Shown one piece after another: positions 62,148-64,000 of a stretch of 64,000 bases of DNA. Under the pieces are notes generated by a model. The model worked only from the letters and a program-made list of their open reading frames with translations. It searched no databases and was not told the origin of the DNA. The stretch is from NCBI RefSeq assembly GCF_000306255.2, contig NZ_AKWY02000004.1, positions 124,001 to 188,000 on the forward strand, in the 5' to 3' direction. Source of the DNA: Leptospira noguchii serovar Panama str. CZ214. Its GTDB lineage: Bacteria; Spirochaetota; Leptospiria; Leptospirales; Leptospiraceae. The position numbers and the translations under genes are program-made. Numbering within the stretch: the stretch's first letter is position 1; each line of letters begins with the position of its first letter.

Positions 62148-63199
62148 TGTTATATTCCTTTCAAATTTTTAAATGTATGATTACTTTTACAAATCTAAAT
62201 ATTATAAAAAATTAAAATTTGATCGAAGTAAACAAAGCAAGATAAAAAATTCTAAATTCATAGATATATCCGTTATCTTTAAAAAGAAGACCACCAAACG
62301 CAACTCGAAATTAAAAAAACAAACTTAGAAGTTTCAAAGTAAAATATAAAAAAGAAGCAACTGTATTTAAATTGGGTTCAATTAACTTGGATCGAGAAAA
62401 GAAATCTTAAATTTAAAGTGAATTAACGCGAAAGGGATCGAAACGAGGTAACTCAGCAGAACGCTCTATGAATCATGTTGCAGGGTGTAAGTTTTACAAA
62501 AGATTTATCGTAATTCCGACAGATTTATATTGAGATCTAAATGTTTGTGGGTAAGGATATGGCTTCTTATGGATCGCGTTCTATATTGAAACTTAAGTTG
62601 AAATATCGTATTACATTTCTTTTATGCAATTTATTGACCAGAGTTGAGAGCCCGGTCTGGCTGCTTATGTAGCCGGATTCGTCCAAGTTTTCTTACGCCC
62701 TACTCACGTTAAATTTAAAGAAGGATTTTGGAAGTCGACAGAACTAGGACTATCTTGCTCAAAACTATAAAAAAGAGTATCTGATCTTTTGCACTGAAAT
62801 AGAACTTTGCTATAAAAATCCAAAGCAATTGTATAGAAACAGCAACAAGATGCAGTAGTTCTTGCAAATCAAGTTGTCTCTTGAGGAAATTTTAAATTTT
62901 ATCATTACCCTTAAACTTGCTACTTTTAATAATTCAAACCGCTCTCTTTATGGATCAACTCAGCAAACACTTTTCTAACATGGAATTTAAATTTTGGAAT
63001 ATGTTTTAAATAAAATCGTTCAAGTTGGTATAAAAAACTTTCAAATTAGACTTCAAAAGAATCACCCTACTCAATGTCATTTGTATATAGGAAAGCAAAT
63101 GAAAAAGAATCGGACAATTCGCAGAATAAACACAAATAGAAAATTATTTTTTTATTTTATACAGACGCAAAGTATTTAACCTGGTGGAAGGAGCTCAAA
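62148..63199. other. Long gap, partly GC-richer, with repeat fragments
   Basis: No gene supported. 62430-62720 is less AT-rich than its surroundings and contains the hairpin GGCTGC-TTAT-GTAGCC (62659-62674), possibly a remnant of a lost gene. A dispersed-repeat copy lies near 62781-62835, a repeat core at 62851-62870, and CTCAGCAAACAC...ATTTAAATTTTGG (62957-62998) resembles 46271-46311. A 61-codon plus frame at 62994-63179 has no support. Confidence 0.55.
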
Positions 63200-63895
63200 A
63201 TGAAATTCAGTATAATCCAAAATTTGAATTTAGTACTTGCCCTACTCGTTTTATCTTCTTGTAAAGATGATAGAATCAAAGTAAGTGATTTAGGTGTAAT
63301 CGACAAAGATAAAAAGAACCAAACAGCCTTTGTACTTCAACCGGAAAAACTACTCGTGATGGTGCGAACCGATTCGAACCTGGATGGAAAAACGGATCTA
63401 TGGACCTGGGTACGTGGAGACGATAAGGATCCGAAAACCAGTTTGGTTCTATTTGAAGAACTCATTCGAAAAGGAAATCATAGTCGTACTTGGTATGGTC
63501 CCGGAAATCGAAAATTAATTGAACAAAACGATTTAGACGAAAATGGAACTTGGGAATCCATGGTATATTTCAATGCGTCTGCAGTCCCCAAAGAAACGAT
63601 GAGAATCGTAGCACATGTAGAAGTAGATCTTTATGGAAAGGGTAAACCAAGTTTATGGATTTTTCCAGAAGCTAGGATGGAATTAGATTCAAATGAGGAC
63701 GGAAAACCGGATCAAATATTGACCAATCAAGAACGTATGTTGGAAAATTTTGCTCAGCTTCAAAAAGGAAAACAAATTCAGCAAAAAGATTTTAGCCAAA
63801 TGCCTGCAAGCGGTTCTTGGATCCTAAATCCAAATCAAATTACAAATCCTCGCTATCAGGCATTGATTCGTCAAAGCCTCTTTCCGGCAAATTAA
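63200..63895 (+). CDS. Lipoprotein with Asp-rich calcium-loop-like motifs
   Basis: A 231-residue lipoprotein with a strong AAGGAGC site, a signal peptide and lipobox LSSC (Cys21). The body has three DxDxDG-like loops ([32 protein letters not shown]) in a 'describes-a-record' pattern seen in Leptospira lipoproteins of unknown function. Calcium binding is plausible but unproven. Its stop codon lies in the first bases of the long dispersed repeat copy at 63891. Confidence 0.82.
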   Translation: MKFSIIQNLNLVLALLVLSSCKDDRIKVSDLGVIDKDKKNQTAFVLQPEKLLVMVRTDSNLDGKTDLWTWVRGDDKDPKTSLVLFEELIRKGNHSRTWYGPGNRKLIEQNDLDENGTWESMVYFNASAVPKETMRIVAHVEVDLYGKGKPSLWIFPEARMELDSNEDGKPDQILTNQERMLENFAQLQKGKQIQQKDFSQMPASGSWILNPNQITNPRYQALIRQSLFPAN

Positions 63896-63974
63896 CAAGT
63901 TGGCGTAAGAATTCATTTTTTTGAAAAAGTTGGGATCTGAAATTTATGGATCAATTTCTAAAATGTGGGAACTC
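63891..63974 (+). repeat. Long dispersed repeat block, copy 2
   Basis: Matches 46021-46108 block by block (GCGTAAG, AAAAAGTTGGGATCTGAA, TTATGGATCAATTTC, AAAATGTGGGAACT). It begins inside the stop codon of the preceding gene, as the polA repeat also does. Confidence 0.8.
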
Positions 63975-64000
63975 ACATAAAAAATACATGTTTAAAAATT

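Noticed and set aside
62994..63179. 61-codon plus-strand frame before the last lipoprotein
   Set aside because: It starts in repeat-like sequence and has no family.

Overview
This window reads as chromosome of a pathogenic-clade Leptospira. The evidence is the AT-rich composition, many spirochaete-type lipoprotein signal peptides, Leptospira-restricted families (a giant TIGR04388-like protein, LA_3751/LA_3752-type membrane glycosyltransferases, DUF1566 lipoproteins) and gene-free gaps full of short dispersed repeats. Species is not resolved by eye. No rRNA, tRNA or CRISPR array was found.

Layout. 1-12.0 kb is mostly housekeeping: the 3' part of polA, an acyl-CoA dehydrogenase translationally coupled to trpE, trpG, an MsbA-type ABC exporter and a receiver-only response regulator (all overlapping or nearly so), then a HEAT-repeat exported protein on the minus strand and hflX. 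Two genes here, trpE and hflX, appear to lack an ATG/GTG/TTG start where the family N-terminus begins.

12.0-23.5 kb is a higher-GC accessory locus on the minus strand. It is dominated by one 9.1-kb gene for a secreted protein of about 3,040 residues. This has a long glutamine/tryptophan-rich N-terminus, CPxxHxC repeats, an internal self-cleaving HINT domain and a C-terminal papain-like (YopT-like) cysteine-peptidase module. A small lipoprotein gene starts one base after its stop codon and is the best immunity candidate. Together they look like a polymorphic toxin-immunity system.

24.2-31.5 kb holds three related minus-strand genes for exported or lipoprotein DUF1566 proteins, two of them near 1,000 residues with Ig-like and calcium-binding repeats.

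31.9-45.8 kb is a long plus-strand operon: a TolC-like outer-membrane channel, three lipoproteins, an HlyD-type adaptor, two RND pump subunits (the second without the usual proton-relay aspartates), a membrane-anchored MORN protein and a Yip1-like membrane protein. It looks like a dedicated envelope export machine.

46.6-51.9 kb has minus-strand genes: a lone HATPase with a tail-anchored partner, threonine synthase, an SPFH-SHOCT protein and a coiled-coil protein. 52.2-58.2 kb carries three tandem paralogous polytopic glycosyltransferases followed by a signal peptidase I. 58.4-64 kb has small envelope proteins (an OmpA-like lipoprotein, a DoxX-like protein, a DUF5329 protein, an Asp-rich lipoprotein) between long gene-poor gaps.

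The gaps carry at least two repeat families. One has a GTGGGAACTAC/CTCAC core (about 19 copies). The other is a set of roughly 97-99-bp elements with terminal inverted repeats and TA flanks, which behave like MITEs.
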